Assembly (NCBI RefSeq): GCF_002240415.1
Contig: NZ_CP020028.1
Span: 1,637,501-1,701,500 of the forward strand
DNA from: Paenibacillus kribbensis
Lineage (GTDB): Bacteria; Bacillota; Bacilli; Paenibacillales; Paenibacillaceae
Reading direction: 5' to 3'
Length of the DNA stretch: 64,000 nt
Positions 18,489 to 26,421 of this stretch are shown here, in pieces. The position numbers and the translations under genes were made by a program. Below the pieces are notes generated by a model. That model was not told the origin of the DNA. It searched no databases and saw only the letters and a program-made list of their open reading frames with translations. Each line of letters opens with the position of its first letter. Position 1 is the first letter of the stretch.

Positions 18489-18767
18489 GTGAAAGATACT
18501 ACGGAGATGCAGCAAGCTGTAAAAATATATAAAGCGCTTGGAGAACCGACTCGTCTCAAGATAGCACTTTTGCTAAAAGAGGAAAGTGACCAATGCTGCT
18601 GTGTGCTGGGCGAAAAGCTGAACAGTGTTGCTATCTCAACGCTGTCGCATCACTTGAAGAAAATGGCAGAATCCGGGCTGCTGACATTTCGAAAAGAGGG
18701 CACTTTTATTTATTACAGCTTAGATGTTGAAGCAGCAGAGAAATATGCCCCTTTCCTGATAAAATAA
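18489..18767 (+). CDS. ArsR-family winged-helix repressor
   Basis: The 92-residue ArsR/SmtB-type regulator has the core LGEPTRLKIALLLKEESDQCCCVLGEKLNS followed by recognition helix VAISTLSHHLKKMAESGLL and a wing (FRKEGTFIYYSL). The run of three cysteines (C37-C39 or nearby) sits at the alpha-3 position used for As/Cd sensing (the CVC box in ArsR). However, CCC followed by VL, with His in the recognition helix, also occurs in non-metal family members. GTG 18489 follows GGAG at 18482. It is cotranscribed with, or co-controls, the MFS exporter 71 bases downstream. A metal or small-molecule inducer is inferred. Confidence 0.85.
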   Translation: MKDTTEMQQAVKIYKALGEPTRLKIALLLKEESDQCCCVLGEKLNSVAISTLSHHLKKMAESGLLTFRKEGTFIYYSLDVEAAEKYAPFLIK

Positions 18768-18782
18768 TTTTTTTTAGTCCTA

Positions 18783-18802
18783 ATTTCGATATTTGTAGAA
18801 AT
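18783..18802 (+). promoter_or_regulatory. ArsR operator 2, upstream of the MFS gene
   Basis: ATTTC (18783-18787) and GAAAT (18798-18802) flank a 10-base spacer. Length and outer bases match operator 1 at 18438-18457, including the shared GA after ATTTC. It lies in the arsR-MFS gap and suggests a second repressed promoter. Confidence 0.5.
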
Positions 18803-18838
18803 ATAAAAACAGAAAAAGAAAAGAGGCGTTACTCAGAA

Positions 18839-20011
18839 ATGCAGAGCACGTGGAAGGTATATATTTTGGCAATTGTCAGTTTTTTGGTAGGCACATCTGA
18901 ATATATAATCTCGGGAATTTTGGATCAGATTGCGACGACCATGGGAATTACAGTGGCTGCCGCAGGTCAGTTGATTACAGTATTTTCTCTCGCCTACGCG
19001 ATTGGCACACCGATCCTGATGGCCATAACCGCTAAATGGGACAGACGTAAGCTGCTCCTCTATTCTCTCGGATTATTTGCAGTCGCCAATGTCCTGTCCT
19101 TTGTTTTGCCGGGCTTCGGCATGTTTATTGCCGCACGTATTCTTATGGCACTCGGGGCGGGAATGGTCGTGGTTACGGCCCTGAGCATCGCAGCGAAAAT
19201 TGCCCCAGCAGGCAGACAGGCCAGTTCTATTGCTACGGTCACCATGGGTTTTACGGCCTCGCTGATCATTGGAGTTCCACTCGGAAGAATGATATCTTCC
19301 GCATATGGCTGGAAAACTGTATTTCTTGGCATCGCTTTGACAGGGATTATTGCCCTGATTATTATCGCTATGACGATTCCCCGTTTAAAAGGAGATCAAC
19401 CTGTTCCCTTGCTACAGCAATTTGCCCTTCTGAAAAAGCCTGAAGTCGCTTTGGGATTGGCTATCACCTTCTTTTGGCTAGGGGGTTATTCACTCGCGTA
19501 TACTTACATTTCACCCTATTTGCTGAACGTATCAGGTGTAGGGGAGGATATGCTAAGTTCAGTATTACTCGCCTTCGGGATCGCCAGTCTGATCGGGTCT
19601 AAAATCGGTGGATACAGCGCAGATAAAAAGGGCATACCCCTTACATTATTTGGAGGAATGATATTGCACGTCATTTCCTTGCTTTTACTTCCTTTTGCCG
19701 CGCATGCTCTAATTGCAGTGTTTGCTTTACTGATTCTGTGGTCGTTCGCAGCCTGGACATCCGGACCTACTCAACAATATAATCTGGTCACGCTTGTGCC
19801 TGAGTCTTCTGGCGTCATGCTGAGTCTCAACCAGTCTACGATGCAGCTTTCCATGGCGGCCGGGGCTGGAATTGGTGGCGTAGTTGTAGGTCAGGTATCG
19901 CTGGCTTCCATCACCTGGTTTGGAGCAGCCGGTGTTGCTATTGCGATTGTGGCTGTGTATTTACTTTCACGCAGATCCTCAGTTCAAACAGAAGTGAGTG
20001 TCACGGAATAA
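18839..20011 (+). CDS. MFS exporter of the DHA1 (AraJ/YtbD-like) group
   Basis: The 390-residue protein has 12 predicted membrane helices and is a proton-driven efflux carrier. The first helix (VSFLVGTSEYIISGIL) and the motif-A loop AITAKWDRRKLLL match the AraJ/YdhP/YtbD branch. A central loop (RLKGDQPVPLLQQFALLKK) separates the two six-helix halves. Start ATG 18839 is weakly spaced from an AAAGAGG site. Expression is probably controlled by the upstream ArsR protein through the two repeated operators. Substrate unknown; AraJ-type carriers export sugars or drugs. Confidence 0.82.
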   Translation: MQSTWKVYILAIVSFLVGTSEYIISGILDQIATTMGITVAAAGQLITVFSLAYAIGTPILMAITAKWDRRKLLLYSLGLFAVANVLSFVLPGFGMFIAARILMALGAGMVVVTALSIAAKIAPAGRQASSIATVTMGFTASLIIGVPLGRMISSAYGWKTVFLGIALTGIIALIIIAMTIPRLKGDQPVPLLQQFALLKKPEVALGLAITFFWLGGYSLAYTYISPYLLNVSGVGEDMLSSVLLAFGIASLIGSKIGGYSADKKGIPLTLFGGMILHVISLLLLPFAAHALIAVFALLILWSFAAWTSGPTQQYNLVTLVPESSGVMLSLNQSTMQLSMAAGAGIGGVVVGQVSLASITWFGAAGVAIAIVAVYLLSRRSSVQTEVSVTE

Positions 20012-20030
20012 AGATTTATAGATAAACTGA

Positions 20031-20074
20031 AAAGAGGGAGCCCGGCCACAAAGATGGCTTTACGAGCCCTCTTT
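20031..20074 (+). terminator. Terminator of the ArsR-MFS operon
   Basis: AAAGAGGG (20031-20038) pairs with CCCTCTTT (20067-20074), and GC/GC bases just inside extend the stem. Confidence 0.6.
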
Positions 20075-20163
20075 GATTGAATTGACAGTATATTTTCTGT
20101 AGGGACTAGCTACTCAATCATACTTTGTCCTCGCATTATTGAGAAGTCCCGTTGTTAGACCTA

Positions 20164-20343
20164 TCAGGACTTAAATCTCCGCGCGATACGCTTCTTGTTC
20201 TTTTGTCGCCAAATCCATCTCTCAATAAAGTTTTTTTCTTTTCTTTCCTGAAGTGTTTCCTTCATACCTTTGATAAGAAATTCGGATCTTCGCTTGTCAT
20301 TTCTGCTGATTTCGCGTAGTTCCTCAATAAATTTATGGTCCAT
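20164..20343 (-). CDS. Small basic hypothetical protein, 59 residues
   Basis: On the minus strand ATG (20343-20341) is preceded by GGAG with 8 bases spacing and runs to TGA (20166-20164). The product is strongly charged and basic: the C-terminal third contains KNKKRIARRFKS and an ERWIWRQ motif, while the N terminus (MDHKFIEELREIS) is amphipathic. It has no cysteines, signal or membrane helix. Composition suggests a nucleic-acid- or ribosome-associated small protein. The family is not recognised. The gene sits alone between converging MFS and diverging PEP-mutase-type genes. Confidence 0.6.
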   Translation of the reverse strand: MDHKFIEELREISRNDKRRSEFLIKGMKETLQERKEKNFIERWIWRQKNKKRIARRFKS

Positions 20344-20472
20344 GTCCGCATCTCCGTTAGTTCAGGATTGTGCAAATTGCTAAGTTAGATTATACAGAAC
20401 ATACGTTCCTTTTTCAAGTCTATTCCTTTTTATGTAGACCATAAGGGCAAGAATGAGGATGAAACAAAAAAA

Positions 20473-20511
20473 GCCTCTTGATAGAATGAGATACATCACC
20501 TATCAGGAGGC
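20473..20511 (+). promoter_or_regulatory. Hairpin that buries the ribosome binding site of the next gene
   Basis: GCCTCTTGATAG (20473-20484) pairs over 12 bases (one G-T) with CTATCAGGAGGC (20500-20511). The 3' arm contains the AGGAGG of the gene starting at 20518. The 5' arm follows seven A residues, so on the minus strand it would also be a perfect intrinsic terminator. It is either translational control or an antisense terminator. Confidence 0.5.
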
Positions 20512-20517
20512 AATAAC

Positions 20518-21285
20518 ATGAACAAAATACAGCAATTTAACGCACTGCATACATCAGAGGAACTATTATTTTTGGGGAACGCCTGGGACTTGTTATCTGC
20601 CGTCGCTCTTGAGAAAGCAGGCTTTAAGGCAATAGGTACGACGAGCTGGGGGATTGCCAATACGCTTGGGTTTGCAGATGGTGAGCTTATTGATTTTGAC
20701 CAGCATGTAAGCATCATTCGTACCATTGCAGACCATGTTCAGATTCCGGTATCGGCAGATATTGAAGCAGGGTACGGGGAGGATACGGCAACAATCATTG
20801 AGCATGTTTTAAGGATAGCCGATGTGGGAGTTGCAGGGATTAATATTGAGGATTCTTTGAAAACGCAAAAGGGGCTTCGAGAAGTGGACCTGCACAGTAA
20901 CCTGCTGTCCCAGATAAGAGCTGCATTGGATGCACATGGGTATAATGAGTTATTTATAAACGCAAGAACGGATACATATTTGCAAAAGGATGCTCCACTT
21001 GCGGAAACGATTGAACGGGCCAAAGCGTATGTGGAGAGCGGTGCGAGCGGCATTTTTGTTCCGGGGCTCCGGGATGATGAAGAGATTAGAGAAGTTGTAC
21101 TCCATGTAAAAGCTCCGCTGAATGTTTTATCCTTGCCAGGTCTGACGAATGTCCGCAAGCTTCAGCAGCTAGGAGTTAAACGGTTTAGCTTTGGTAATGC
21201 CTTTTCTGATAATATAAAAGTTGCTTTGCACAAGAACGCTGAACAGTTAATCAAGCTTCAAGATACCTCGCATTTATATTCTTGA
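20518..21285 (+). CDS. Isocitrate lyase/PEP mutase superfamily protein
   Basis: This 255-residue TIM-barrel enzyme belongs to the family that cleaves or forms C-C or C-P bonds next to a carboxylate (2-methylisocitrate lyase, oxaloacetate decarboxylase, PEP mutase). Visible: SWGIANTLGFADGE, the metal-binding SADIEAGYGE (Asp-Glu pair) and NIEDS, plus NARTDTYL. The usual KKCGH loop of true isocitrate lyases is not present, so it belongs to the smaller uncharacterised subgroup. A hairpin covers its ribosome binding site. It precedes adaA by 44 bases and may share its transcript. Confidence 0.8.
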   Translation: MNKIQQFNALHTSEELLFLGNAWDLLSAVALEKAGFKAIGTTSWGIANTLGFADGELIDFDQHVSIIRTIADHVQIPVSADIEAGYGEDTATIIEHVLRIADVGVAGINIEDSLKTQKGLREVDLHSNLLSQIRAALDAHGYNELFINARTDTYLQKDAPLAETIERAKAYVESGASGIFVPGLRDDEEIREVVLHVKAPLNVLSLPGLTNVRKLQQLGVKRFSFGNAFSDNIKVALHKNAEQLIKLQDTSHLYS

Positions 21286-21329
21286 GGATGAGCCCAGGAT
21301 AAACAATAGAAGGGACAGAGTATTCGATC

Positions 21330-21890
21330 ATGACTAATATCAGGCTTTCTTTTGAAGAAATGTGGGAGAAAATTATAGCGTGTGATCGTAAATATGACGG
21401 ATTGTTTTATACCGCTGTGAAAACAACCCGCATATACTGTCGACCTTCCTGTCGCTCCAGGAAGCCGAAAAAAATAAATGTTGAATTTTATGATGAAATA
21501 CACGCAGTGGAGAAAGCAGGGTTTCGTGCCTGCAAAAGATGCCAGCCCCACGCAGATGTTTCGCCGTATATCAGGCTTGTCCAGAATGCGGTCGCCTTCC
21601 TGGTCAATCATTATAAAGAAAGACTGATATTGCAGGATATTGCGGATCATGTTGGCGTAAGCCCTTTTTATTTGGAACGCATTTTTAAGCAGGAAACCAC
21701 AGAAACGCCCCGCACATATTTGGAAAAAATCAGAGTGGATAAGGCAGCCTATCTGCTTAAAAGTACAGATCTAACGAATCTTGAGATTTGCTATGAGACA
21801 GGCTTTCAAAGCCCTTCGAATTTTTATAAGGTATTTCGCGGCTTGACCCAATGTTCTCCCAGTGAGTACAGGAAGCTGAATAAGGAGTAG
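21330..21890 (+). CDS. adaA: AdaA: methylphosphotriester-DNA methyltransferase and AraC-type activator
   Basis: The 186-residue protein takes methyl groups from DNA phosphotriesters onto a zinc-bound cysteine and then activates the adaptive response to alkylation. The Ada metal-binding domain shows C37 and C41 in IYCRPSCRSR, and C68 and C71 in ACKRCQP. A C-terminal AraC helix-turn-helix follows (about 95-183; LILQDIADHVGVSPFYLERIF, then LEICYETGFQSPSNFYKVF). It lacks the O6-methylguanine domain, which is the separate gene ogt downstream. This split arrangement is the one known in Bacillus (adaA/adaB). Confidence 0.93.
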   Translation: MTNIRLSFEEMWEKIIACDRKYDGLFYTAVKTTRIYCRPSCRSRKPKKINVEFYDEIHAVEKAGFRACKRCQPHADVSPYIRLVQNAVAFLVNHYKERLILQDIADHVGVSPFYLERIFKQETTETPRTYLEKIRVDKAAYLLKSTDLTNLEICYETGFQSPSNFYKVFRGLTQCSPSEYRKLNKE

Positions 21891-21913
21891 TTCAAGGAGG
21901 TTGTTATTCTTTT

Positions 21914-22411
21914 ATGAGCAAGCTATATGTATTGAATTATGTATCGCCGATCGGGGAGATCGAGATATGGGGCACGAGTGAAGCAGTTCATTCCATCATG
22001 TTCTCTGATCGGGATGTGCCCTTAACCATAGTTAAGGAAGAGGCTCTACCCCAGGTTTTAGAGGAATGTGCGAGTCAGCTTGACGAGTATTTTAAAGGTG
22101 AGCGCCATGAGTTTACGTTTCCCTATGCCTTTGAAGGTACAGACTTTCAGCAAAGGGTATGGAATGCGCTGGTGAAAGTAGCATATGGTGAAACGGCAGC
22201 GTATAAGGACATTGCCCTTGCTATTGGAAATGAAAAAGCGATTCGAGCCGTAGGCAGTGCAAATGGAAAAAATAAGCTGAGTATTGTCATTCCATGTCAC
22301 CGAATTATAGGTTCAAATCAGAAACTAACCGGCTATGCAGGAGGCCTATGGAGAAAAGAATGGTTACTCCAGCATGAGAAGCATTTTTCAAAGGCCATTC
22401 AGAGATCTTGA
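21914..22411 (+). CDS. ogt: Methylated-DNA--protein-cysteine methyltransferase
   Basis: The 165-residue suicide enzyme removes O6-alkyl groups from guanine. The active-site signature IVIPCHRI holds acceptor C128, preceded by a helix-turn-helix (YKDIALAIGNEKAIRAVGSANGKN) that flips the base. The family C-terminal segment is GYAGGLWRKEWLLQHE. It starts 23 bases after adaA, with AAGGAGG a longer-than-usual 13 bases upstream. It works with AdaA as the equivalent of AdaB; Ogt and AdaB cannot be told apart by sequence alone. Confidence 0.93.
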   Translation: MSKLYVLNYVSPIGEIEIWGTSEAVHSIMFSDRDVPLTIVKEEALPQVLEECASQLDEYFKGERHEFTFPYAFEGTDFQQRVWNALVKVAYGETAAYKDIALAIGNEKAIRAVGSANGKNKLSIVIPCHRIIGSNQKLTGYAGGLWRKEWLLQHEKHFSKAIQRS

Positions 22412-22531
22412 GGAGGGTCCTGAAAAAGTGAGCTGTCATATCCAAAACTGTCATTAGATTACATGAACTTCATTGAACCCTGTGCTATGATTTACCAAAC
22501 AGATCAGAGATTCCAAAAAGGGGAAATAAGG

Positions 22532-24400
22532 ATGAAGTTCAAGAAGACGATGCTTCTGCTCATGTTTTCAACGATACTCACGGGTTGGTTAACGGTGGGT
22601 ACGGAAAGTGTTCACGCTGCCACTTCAATTGTATTCAGAGAGGGAGACAGGCTTAAGCTCTTACTTGAGGATGGCAATGGTGCCAACAGAGTGTTTAAAT
22701 TTAATCTTGAGAATATGATTATGCCTGGTACACCAATTCGTCTGTACAGTAACCTTACTGAAATTCCTTCCAGTGGCTTTACAGTCGATTATACGAATTC
22801 AACCATTACAATTGCGGATTCGCAGCCAGCGCCTAGTGTAGGATCAGAAAATCATATAGTGATTCCTATAGGTTCCATCATGGAGGGGTCTGTGAAGTCA
22901 ATCGACGAATCTACAGTAACTCCACTTGCTGAGGAGCCGAAAGTAACGCAGCCTGAGGTGGAGACCAAGACGAAAGAGACTACCTCTGTCAATAAATCCG
23001 AGGCTGCCTCATCTGTAGATGAACCGAAAGTAGCGCAGCCGGTCGTGGAATCTAAAGAAGACCAAGCTGTTGATGAATCGCCGGAAATTCCTTTATCTAT
23101 ACCATCTGGAGAACAATTTCCGGGTACATTTACGATCAACTCCTCAGGTACGTCATTTGCGGTTCGTTTGAAGATGAAAAATATTCAACCAACTTACACT
23201 TCCTACGTTATGGTCAAAAATTCAGATGCGCAATTGGTTAAACGGATTCAGTTCGATCCGGCAACAACCTTTAAATACTCTTTGAGTAACCTGAATTTGT
23301 CTACCGGTGGATACTACTTTTATATTAAAATGATCGATCAATCGGGAAATTCGGCAGCGTCTGTCCCCCAATTTGTTCCCATAAATAACAACAAAGCTGG
23401 GCAGGTTGTGGTGTTTATTGATGGAAAGTTGCAACAATATGAGCAGCCTGCGACCTCTATTAGCGGAAGTATGCTGGTGCCGTTTCGTGCTGTGTTTGAA
23501 GCGCTTGGAGCGAAGGTGAAATGGGATGGAGCTACCAAGACCGTTACGGCGACTAAAGGGAATACGACGATCAAATTAACCGTGGGCTCCAGAGATGCCT
23601 ATATCAATGGTAAATTGGTGCGACTCAATGCCGCGCCAAGACTCATTAACGGCAAAGTGATGGTTCCGATTCGCTTTGTAAGTGAGGCGCTGGGAGCGAA
23701 GGTGAAGTGGAATATTGCAGCACAGAGCGTTGTAATTTTTCTTGCCCCACCGCAGGTTTTGACAACAAGCGAAAGTGAACAATTAATGGAGGAAAACGAG
23801 GACAATTACGAACCACAAACCAATCTGACAATTCTGAAAAAGATTTCCACTACCCTCACCAAATCTACTGATATTGTGTTCGTTATAGATGTTACGAGTA
23901 GTATGACTGGAACGCTGGATTATGTGAGACAAAAGGTTAAAGGTTTCGTTGATTCCGTTCCATCAGGTTCCCAATTTGCTGTCGTTGCATTTCGGGATAT
24001 CAATTTAAAGGCAGATAAGGATTTGGAGTTTTTTGAGTTTACGAAGGATAAAAACAAGTTAAAGGGCAATTTAAATATGCTGCGTCCTTTGGCTGGCGGG
24101 GATTTGAAGGAATCGGGATTGGAGGCCATCCAGTTGGCTATCAGTAAATTCCCCAAAAATTCAAGTTCCAAAACGATCATATTCATTACAGATGCGCCGG
24201 TTCACGATAAGAGTACAACGCCGGACAAAGCCCGTTTCTCAGTGGATGAAATAAACAAGCAGTTACAAAAAAATGATGTTGTTTTTAATGCAATCGTGCC
24301 TGCAAATGGACCGGCCAACAAGCAAATGAAAAAGCTCGTAGATAGCAACAAGGGAACCTTGTATGATATCAGGGATGCTAAGCTGAATTTAGCGAAGTAG
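22532..24400 (+). CDS. Secreted protein with stalk (copper amine oxidase N-terminal-like) and VWA domains
   Basis: The 622-residue exported protein begins with a signal peptide (MKFKKTMLLLMF, cleaved after a VHA site). It has a Thr/Ser/Glu/Lys-rich repeat region (about 130-195, with duplicated EPKVxQP units). A stalk domain pair follows at about 285-405 (VPFRAVFEALGAKVKW and VPIRFVSEALGAKVKW), and a von Willebrand A domain from about 445 to the end. The VWA metal site is DVTSS rather than DxSxS, and later THR/ASP positions (FRDINLK, ITDAPVHD) are present. ATG 22532 follows AAAAAGGGG. It probably binds the cell surface or envelope ligands; the ligand is unknown. Neighbours give no hint. Confidence 0.8.
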   Translation: MKFKKTMLLLMFSTILTGWLTVGTESVHAATSIVFREGDRLKLLLEDGNGANRVFKFNLENMIMPGTPIRLYSNLTEIPSSGFTVDYTNSTITIADSQPAPSVGSENHIVIPIGSIMEGSVKSIDESTVTPLAEEPKVTQPEVETKTKETTSVNKSEAASSVDEPKVAQPVVESKEDQAVDESPEIPLSIPSGEQFPGTFTINSSGTSFAVRLKMKNIQPTYTSYVMVKNSDAQLVKRIQFDPATTFKYSLSNLNLSTGGYYFYIKMIDQSGNSAASVPQFVPINNNKAGQVVVFIDGKLQQYEQPATSISGSMLVPFRAVFEALGAKVKWDGATKTVTATKGNTTIKLTVGSRDAYINGKLVRLNAAPRLINGKVMVPIRFVSEALGAKVKWNIAAQSVVIFLAPPQVLTTSESEQLMEENEDNYEPQTNLTILKKISTTLTKSTDIVFVIDVTSSMTGTLDYVRQKVKGFVDSVPSGSQFAVVAFRDINLKADKDLEFFEFTKDKNKLKGNLNMLRPLAGGDLKESGLEAIQLAISKFPKNSSSKTIIFITDAPVHDKSTTPDKARFSVDEINKQLQKNDVVFNAIVPANGPANKQMKKLVDSNKGTLYDIRDAKLNLAK

Positions 24401-24427
24401 GTTTGTCCAAATCAAAATAAAGCCGTA

Positions 24428-24457
24428 CAAAAGGAGCTGATGTCAGGCTCCCTTTTG
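24428..24457. terminator. Bidirectional terminator between VWA gene and WXG100 cassette
   Basis: CAAAAGGAGC (24428-24437) pairs with GCTCCCTTTTG (24447-24457) with one bulged base. It separates two converging genes. Confidence 0.6.
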
Positions 24458-24476
24458 ATATATTCAATAGCAATAT

Positions 24477-24977
24477 TCAGGATCGTTTTTTCTTCGGCTT
24501 GCCATGCTGGTTAATGAGATTTCGCAGTTGTTTGCCGGCTTGGTTCAGCTCAACATCGTTCAACACATAATCGGTGCTGACTTCCCAGGTGCTGCGGTCA
24601 TTCAGATAAAAAATAAAGGCGGGAAAACGAGGGCGCAGCCATTTGCGGATTGAGGCCCCTTCGAATTCAACTTTTGTGATTGCAGACCATGGGACAGTTC
24701 GAATACCATCGGAGATACTGTGTTCGTCAAAGATAAACAGATAGTTCTCCTTACGAAGCGTTCTGCTCAAACAAACAACGAGATAGCTGCCGAAAAATGG
24801 GAGTCCGATTATGGCTGACGTAATGAAGAAGAAGATTTGCAAAGCCGAGATATCTTCGTCGATAAAAATGAGCAGCAGCAAGAACAGACAAATAAGTACA
24901 AACATTAAGCTCCCCATGGCCTTCCAAAAAGCCAAAGATTTGCGATACGTAATTTTATCCACGGAATACCGCCTCAT
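24477..24977 (-). CDS. Membrane protein with two N-terminal helices and a PH-like soluble domain
   Basis: The 166-residue protein has two hydrophobic helices near residues 20-40 and 50-75, then a cytosolic domain with ENYLFIFDEHSISDGIRTVPWSAITKVEF. That layout is seen in small Bacillota proteins with YcxB/PH-like folds. The last residues are very basic (KPKKKRS). ATG 24977 lies inside the end of the upstream gene (23-base overlap), implying translational coupling. A TTG 9 bases earlier is an alternative start. It belongs to the WXG100 cassette by position; its function is unknown. Confidence 0.6.
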   Translation of the reverse strand: MRRYSVDKITYRKSLAFWKAMGSLMFVLICLFLLLLIFIDEDISALQIFFFITSAIIGLPFFGSYLVVCLSRTLRKENYLFIFDEHSISDGIRTVPWSAITKVEFEGASIRKWLRPRFPAFIFYLNDRSTWEVSTDYVLNDVELNQAGKQLRNLINQHGKPKKKRS

Positions 24978-25911
24978 CGTGTACAAATGCCTGAATGAAA
25001 TGAGTTATCCGCTCTCTCCATTCAGCCTCGGTAACACTTTCAATCCGCAGACACGGTGCAGCCTGCATATCCTGTTCCGTATTTCTTACAATCCACAGAT
25101 CATTCGCTCCTTTGAGAACAAATAGCAGATCTGTAACGGAAGGTCCATCTTCATCCGTATCTGTGTATACCATCCGGCTCAAATTATCCAAGCTGCTGTG
25201 ATTATGCTGAAAATCATCATGCCAGACTTGTAGCATTTGTCGGTCCGACTCGCCAAGATTCCAAGCTGCTGTCTGCTGTACAGTAAAGTTGAGAGAGGTT
25301 AACTCATTCCATTGTTCCTCTGTCAGATCTACATATCGGTTGTGAGTATTAAAGTCCGAAGGAAGCAGGCCGAACAGTTGATCAATGTCGTTATGCCAGT
25401 CTTCTAGGGAAGACCAGCGAAAGAAATGAAGTTCATTATGGATGGAGAAGTGATACAAAAAACGATCGTTTCCATTGTGTATGGTTAATGTATTCTGTTT
25501 GTCCGGCTGCTCCTTGTATCCACGCAGCATATGGCGGCTTTGTACCAACTGAGCCAGCATTTCAACAATGAATGGATCGAATTCAAGCTGCTGCTGTCCG
25601 TCATCCTGCTGTTCCATCAGTCCCTTGGATATCAGGCTATGGGTTGCGGCATGAAAAAGCAGCTCCCAGCGATCTTCGCTTAGTTCCCCATAATAAGATT
25701 GGAGCAGACCAGAAGCCATATCTTCTGCGCCCAGTGCAGTCAAAGCAAAGCCCAGTTCCTCAAGCGTTAAAATAATCGTCTGTCCCGCGTGCTCTATGAA
25801 AATCCTGATAAAAACGCTGCTGTGTTGTTCCTGCCCAGCTATTTTCCAGCATTTGAATCTGCTGTGACAGTTGTCCGCAAATTTGCGCACCCAACTCTCG
25901 CGCCTGTGCAA
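24955..25911 (-). CDS. WXG100-associated cytosolic protein (EspG-like chaperone candidate)
   Basis: From about residue 46 (ILTLEELGFALTALGAEDM) the protein looks native. It has an N-terminal LTLEEL helix followed by a domain of about 270 residues, mixed alpha/beta and acidic, reminiscent of EspG-type chaperones that hold type VII secretion substrates. That likeness is weak and inferential. The first 45 codons (25911 to about 25777) run through the WXG100 gene in a different reading frame and have only TTG/GTG starts without a ribosome binding site, so they are probably not natural. No ATG exists before residue 60 apart from that artefact. The likely start is near 25776, at ATT, or it depends on frameshifting. 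Confidence 0.5.
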   Translation of the reverse strand: MHRRESWVRKFADNCHSRFKCWKIAGQEQHSSVFIRIFIEHAGQTIILTLEELGFALTALGAEDMASGLLQSYYGELSEDRWELLFHAATHSLISKGLMEQQDDGQQQLEFDPFIVEMLAQLVQSRHMLRGYKEQPDKQNTLTIHNGNDRFLYHFSIHNELHFFRWSSLEDWHNDIDQLFGLLPSDFNTHNRYVDLTEEQWNELTSLNFTVQQTAAWNLGESDRQMLQVWHDDFQHNHSSLDNLSRMVYTDTDEDGPSVTDLLFVLKGANDLWIVRNTEQDMQAAPCLRIESVTEAEWRERITHFIQAFVHDEAVFRG

Positions 25912-25963
25912 ACTGCCTGGAAACCGCCTCTAGTTTCTCAGGAGGAACCATAATTTTAGCCAT
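25760..25963 (-). CDS. Truncated WXG100 (ESAT-6-like) protein
   Basis: WXG100 proteins are about 90-100-residue helical hairpins secreted by the type VII (Ess/Yuk) system. This one has the first helix (VPPEKLEAVSRQFAQARELG), the WxG turn (SWAGTTQQRFYQDF) and then stops after only 67 residues (RARGTDDYFNA). The second helix and its secretion motif YxxxD/E are missing. ATG 25963 has GAGGTGG 5 bases upstream. The stop falls inside the start of the next gene, pointing to a deletion that fused the two genes out of frame. No ATPase (EssC) is in the window. Confidence 0.65.
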   Translation of the reverse strand: MAKIMVPPEKLEAVSRQFAQARELGAQICGQLSQQIQMLENSWAGTTQQRFYQDFHRARGTDDYFNA

Positions 25964-25973
25964 GATTTCCACC

Positions 25974-26278
25974 TCGGATGAATAAAATTGTTGATTTATA
26001 TTTTAGTAAATCCAGGGGGCATAAGCAAAAAAAGTAGGGGCCTGCCTGCATAAAAGCTAATACTTTCGCGCCGTCAGCTTATTTTAGCGGAATTTGCTTG
26101 GACAGTTTTTCGAACTCCTGCAAGTAAGTGAAAACAGGTAACACACGGTCATGCTTAGACGGGCGACGTAGTTATGGAGGTGTGGGGATATGCTGGATGG
26201 CAAGGAGATGACGGATACTCGCAGGAAGCAGTGGACTATTATTTCGGTGCGTTTTTATGATATTCCCCGATATGAATC
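25974..26278. other. Intergenic region between the WXG100 cassette and ywiC
   Basis: No convincing complete gene. On the minus strand at about 26081-26155 a closed stretch ending in TAA reads like a protein tail (VFTYLQEFEKLSKQIPLK) but has no start, so it may be a gene remnant. A 28-codon plus-strand frame at 26174 has a poor ribosome binding site. I see no promoter for the WXG100 gene that I can defend. Confidence 0.3.
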
Positions 26279-26321
26279 AGGGAACTCCCTGATTGGTTCA
26301 ACTGGAAAGAATAATTAGAAT
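26279..26321 (+). promoter_or_regulatory. Putative NreC box and -10 of the ywiC operon
   Basis: AGGG-AACT-CCCT at 26279-26290, extended to CAGGG/CCCTG, is followed after 25 bases by TAGAAT (26316-26321) as a -10. The -35 position (TTGGTT, 26293) is weak, as expected for an activator-dependent promoter. The same geometry occurs before ric, narG and narK. Confidence 0.6.
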
Positions 26322-26421
26322 TAAAGAAGGTAAAAAATTTAATCCTGGGGGAATGGATGATGAATCGATTAACCAAAGCAATAAAGATATTATACATTGT
26401 GAAAAAAGGAGCAAGTCTTTG

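Noticed and set aside
26174..26260. 28-codon plus-strand frame before the ywiC promoter
   Set aside because: It is Gly/Trp/Tyr-rich but has no good ribosome binding site, and is antisense to a possible remnant on the other strand.
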